Position numbers and translations under genes: made by a program
The notes under the pieces: model-generated
Databases searched by the model: none
What the model saw: the letters and a program-made list of their open reading frames with translations, nothing else
What the model was told of the DNA's origin: nothing
Shown: in pieces, positions 40,606-42,655 of the stretch
Layout of the letters: the number at the start of each line of letters is the position of its first letter
Numbering within the stretch: the first letter of the stretch is position 1
NCBI GenBank assembly: GCA_016213405.1
Contig: JACRAM010000095.1
Span: 1 to 42,655, forward strand
Origin: Bacteroidota bacterium
GTDB lineage: Bacteria; Bacteroidota; Bacteroidia; Palsa-948
Direction of reading: 5' to 3'
Length of the DNA stretch: 42,655 bases

Positions 40606-40674
40606 TATGAATAGTATTTATATTTTTGTATTGATGAAGCAATTCAGTAATCCTCTCATTCACTCTTTGCAGAT

Positions 40675-41334
40675 ATGATATACCGCTTCCGAATAACTTA
40701 CGAAGACCACGAAGATGTGTTCCGCGACATTGAGATAAAATCTTCTCAGTCGTTCATGGAATTGCACACCGCCATTCAGCAGGCAATAGCGTTTGATAAT
40801 TCAAAGCAGGCAACCTTTCATATGAGCGATGATTACTGGAGAAGAGAAGAAGAAATCATTTCCATAAACACAAGCGGGGAAGAAAAAAAAAGAAGAGATA
40901 AAAAAGAAGAGCCGCCCTCCAAAAAAATAATTTCCGATCACGTAAACCACCCGCATCAAAAGTTTATTTATGTTTTCGATCCTGAAAAAGAATGGACGTT
41001 CACCGTTGAACTCTTGAAAATAATTCCTGACGAAAAGAAAGAGTATCCTCTCTGCGTGAAAAGCGCTGGCACTTCGCCAAAGCAATACAAAGCAACCAAC
41101 CTGCCTCCGCCCCCGGTAGAAGATGACGATGATGCTATACTAAACCTGAAAGATGAAAAAGAAATAATTGTGGAACCGGGAGAAGAAAAAATTTCGGATG
41201 ATGACGAAGTGGAAGGATTGCTTCCGCTGGATGACAAAGAGGTGGATACAGGCGAAGAAAAAGAAGAAGGCGCTGAAGAAGAAGAGGAAGAAGGAGAAAG
41301 TTCGGAAGGATTTGAGGAGGAGGATGTTGAATAA
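40675..41334 (+). CDS. pRiA4b ORF-3-like (IS1096 TnpR-like) protein with acidic tail
   Basis: A 219-residue protein. The N-terminal ~130 residues match the pRiA4b ORF-3-like fold: MIYRFRITYEDHEDVFRDIEI, SQSFMELHTAIQQAIAFDNS, ATFHMSDDYW, and then FIYVFDPEKEWTFTVELLKII. The C-terminal ~80 residues are extremely acidic (runs of Glu/Asp such as EEEEEEGE), unlike the typical family tail with CPPEDCGG. It sits 70 bp after the MITE-like hairpin and before an AT-rich word repeat. The family's function is unknown; the name derives from plasmid and IS neighbours and does not imply recombinase activity. A decayed relative lies at the other end of the window. Confidence 0.8.
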   Translation: MIYRFRITYEDHEDVFRDIEIKSSQSFMELHTAIQQAIAFDNSKQATFHMSDDYWRREEEIISINTSGEEKKRRDKKEEPPSKKIISDHVNHPHQKFIYVFDPEKEWTFTVELLKIIPDEKKEYPLCVKSAGTSPKQYKATNLPPPPVEDDDDAILNLKDEKEIIVEPGEEKISDDDEVEGLLPLDDKEVDTGEEKEEGAEEEEEEGESSEGFEEEDVE

Positions 41335-41335
41335 G

Positions 41336-41500
41336 TTAATTGAGTTGACTTAGTTAATTGAGTTAATTAGGTTGATTGGGTTGATTGGGTTGATTAGGTT
41401 AATTAAGTTGATTGAGTAACAGCTATAATTAACCATTTAACTTAATCAACTAGTTAACCATTTAACCTAATCAACCCTTTAACTTATTTAACTTTTCCCG
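41336..41500. repeat. AT-rich word repeat forming a long imperfect hairpin
   Basis: The entire gap between the acidic-tail gene and miaA consists of variations of GTTGATT, GTTAATT and their complements. The best inverted pair is GGGTTGATTAGGTTAA (41387-41402) with its exact complement at 41462-41477. The left arm starts at the stop codon of the upstream gene. No gene or promoter consensus was found within it, though the miaA promoter must be here or further upstream. Confidence 0.7.
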
Positions 41501-41503
41501 CTA

Positions 41504-42604
41504 ATGCAATCCGAAAAAAAATTAATCGTTATCCTCGGACCCACCGCAGTTGGAAAAACCGCTCTTGCCATTGAAGTTGCCAAAGCGCTTGGCACAGAAA
41601 TTATTTCTGCCGACTCCCGCCAGTTCTTCCGCGAGATGAACATAGGCACCGCAAAACCTTCTGCCGAAGAACTCAAACAGGTAAAGCATCATTTCATAAA
41701 CTCCCTTTCCGTAACAGATGATTATAATGTGGGAATGTTTGAGCGCGATGCACTGCAGGTGCTTGAAAAAATATTAGCCCCACCCCATCCCTCCCCATTA
41801 GGGAGGGAGAAAGTAATACAAGTCCTCCCCCAATGGGGGAGGTCAGCTTGCCCCAATCGGAGCATCGGGGGAGGGGGCAAAGGATTCAGGAGGGGGCAGA
41901 GGATTCAGGAGGGGGTGGCTGTGATGGTTGGCGGTTCCGGCTTATACATTAATGCGGTGCTCAATGGTTTTGACCCGGTGCCGCAAGCCGACAAAGAACT
42001 GAGAGCAAACCTTACCGCATTATATAAAGAATACGGAATTGAAGAACTGCAGCAACAATTAAAAAGATTAGACCCCGAGCATTATCGTAAAGTGGATATT
42101 AAAAACCCCCACCGCCTCATTCGGGCGATAGAAGTTTGCCTGATAACAGGAAAACCGTATTCCGAATTCAGAAAGAAGGATTCCTCCCCTAATGGGGGAG
42201 GTCGGGCTGACGATTCTATCAGCCCTGACCGAAGCGTCAGGGAGGGGGCTTTGTTTACCCCAATAAAAATCGGACTTGAACTCGGGCGCGAAGAACTTTA
42301 TGCACGCATAAACGCGCGCGTTGATAAAATGATGAGCGATGGATTGGTTGAAGAAGTAAAAAAACTTAAAGCGCACCGCCACCGCAACTCGCTGCACACG
42401 GTGGGATACAAAGAAGTGTTTGATTTTTTTGAAGGCAAGCAAGACCTCTCCCGAACGGTAGAACTCATCAAGCAAAACACGCGCAACTATGCCAAACGGC
42501 AAATGACCTGGTTCAGAAAAGACAAAGAGATAAAATGGTTCTCTCCTCACGACAGCAAAGCGGTGATTGAGTTTGTGAAAAAGGAGTTAGAAAGCAAGAA
42601 GTAA
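41504..42604 (+). CDS. miaA: tRNA dimethylallyltransferase with two in-frame repeat insertions
   Basis: A 366-residue MiaA (usually ~300-315). Walker A GPTAVGKT (residues 10-17), DSRQFFREMNIGTAKP, HHFINSL, VMVGGSGLYI, NPHRLIRAIEV and the C-terminal QMTWFRKDKEIKWF are all intact. MiaA adds the isopentenyl group to A37 of tRNAs that read UNN codons. Two extra segments, ~46 residues between DALQVLEKIL and VAVMVGGSG, and ~25 residues between YSEFRKK and FTPIKIGLEL, are translations of GC-rich palindromes. Both fall in loops of the family and preserve the frame, so the enzyme may tolerate them. The stop lies within GA-rich repeat words like those after tsaC and cca. Confidence 0.9.
   Translation: MQSEKKLIVILGPTAVGKTALAIEVAKALGTEIISADSRQFFREMNIGTAKPSAEELKQVKHHFINSLSVTDDYNVGMFERDALQVLEKILAPPHPSPLGREKVIQVLPQWGRSACPNRSIGGGGKGFRRGQRIQEGVAVMVGGSGLYINAVLNGFDPVPQADKELRANLTALYKEYGIEELQQQLKRLDPEHYRKVDIKNPHRLIRAIEVCLITGKPYSEFRKKDSSPNGGGRADDSISPDRSVREGALFTPIKIGLELGREELYARINARVDKMMSDGLVEEVKKLKAHRHRNSLHTVGYKEVFDFFEGKQDLSRTVELIKQNTRNYAKRQMTWFRKDKEIKWFSPHDSKAVIEFVKKELESKK
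41777..41914 (+). repeat. In-frame palindromic insertion 1 in miaA
   Basis: 138 bp (46 codons). It contains CCCTCCC/GGGAGGG (41789-41795, 41801-41807), CCTCCCCC/GGGGGAGG (41824-41831, 41835-41842) and a 19-bp near-tandem unit (GAGGGGGCAAAGGATTCAG then GAGGGGGCAGAGGATTCAG). Translated as PHPSPLGREK...GGGGKGF. Length is a multiple of three and free of stops in frame. Confidence 0.8.
42178..42252 (+). repeat. In-frame palindromic insertion 2 in miaA
   Basis: About 75 bp. CTCCCC (42184-42189) pairs with GGGGAG; GGGCTGA (42204-42210) with TCAGCCC (42219-42225); CTGAC (42225-42229) with GTCAG (42236-42240). Its first 19 bases, CCTCCCCTAATGGGGGAGG, match insertion 1 (41824-41842) at all but one position, and both end in GGAGGGGGC. 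So the two are copies of one element with different inner hairpins. Confidence 0.8.
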
Positions 42605-42635
42605 GAAGGAGAGAAAGTCCATTCACAAGATGTTG

Positions 42636-42655
42636 TTTGTCCCCCTCATGGAGGG
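42636..42655. repeat. Partial palindrome at the window end
   Basis: TTTGTCCCCCTCATGGAGGG runs off the window. The first eight bases match the start of the tsaC unit (ATTTGTCC) and the core resembles the other palindromes (CCCTC/GAGGG around AT). Likely another copy, in intergenic DNA. Confidence 0.5.

Overview
The window comes from a member of the Bacteroidota. Evidence: six secreted-protein genes or gene remnants end in, or look built for, a type IX secretion (T9SS) C-terminal sorting domain. Promoters fit the Bacteroidota TTG-N19-TAnnTTTG pattern. Shine-Dalgarno sequences are largely absent, the DNA is AT-rich, and lipoproteins have simple lipoboxes. Species cannot be named from the sequence.

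Layout. (1) 1-14.7 kb is mostly minus strand: a remnant of a pRiA4b ORF-3-like gene and a long hairpin, a lipoprotein, a run of large secreted or adhesin-like proteins (SBBP propeller, BNR/coathanger, tail-fibre-like, kelch), a thioredoxin gene joined to the tail of a secreted-protein gene, a MORN-like repeat protein, a DnaJ-type zinc-finger protein split by a frameshift, a VanZ-like protein and a 47-residue lipoprotein too small for routine calling. (2) 14.7-22.4 kb looks like an integrative mobilizable element. It has an XRE regulator, a papain/C39-like cysteine peptidase with a 68-residue partner, a relaxase, a MobC-like protein, a TraG/VirD4-like ATPase, a 45-residue membrane peptide, a lipoprotein, a membrane protein and a small basic protein. 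It ends at a 3' fragment of a CAT-anticodon tRNA that is probably the attachment site. (3) 22.4-32.7 kb is chromosomal: a PAP2 phosphatase, a fused B12-dependent isobutyryl-CoA mutase (IcmF), a TPR/class III adenylate cyclase, a SpoIIE-type phosphatase gene split by an IS1595-like element, and an outer-membrane protein. (4) 32.7-42.6 kb: a lipoprotein, a T9SS protein, an M23 peptidase, a glycosyltransferase and a tRNA-maturation group (tsaC-like, cca, miaA), with a four-helix-bundle gene and a pRiA4b ORF-3-like gene between them.

The most interesting theme is in 24.5-42.7 kb: two kinds of small mobile repeat live in and between housekeeping genes. GC-rich palindromes sit in frame inside icmF, tsaC and (twice) miaA without breaking the reading frame. 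In icmF the insertion carries a whole DUF559 (Vsr-like) endonuclease domain, which suggests a homing-like element whose short palindromic relatives behave like Rickettsia palindromic elements. Separately, GA-rich inverted repeats bracket a four-helix-bundle (PF05635) gene, and a 98-bp MITE-like hairpin with nearly the same terminal repeat lies after cca. Several of these repeats abut or supply stop codons.

Three reading-frame breaks (13.29, 29.65 and 31.66 kb) each need one base to repair. Two are in homopolymers, so sequencing error must be excluded before these genes are called dead.
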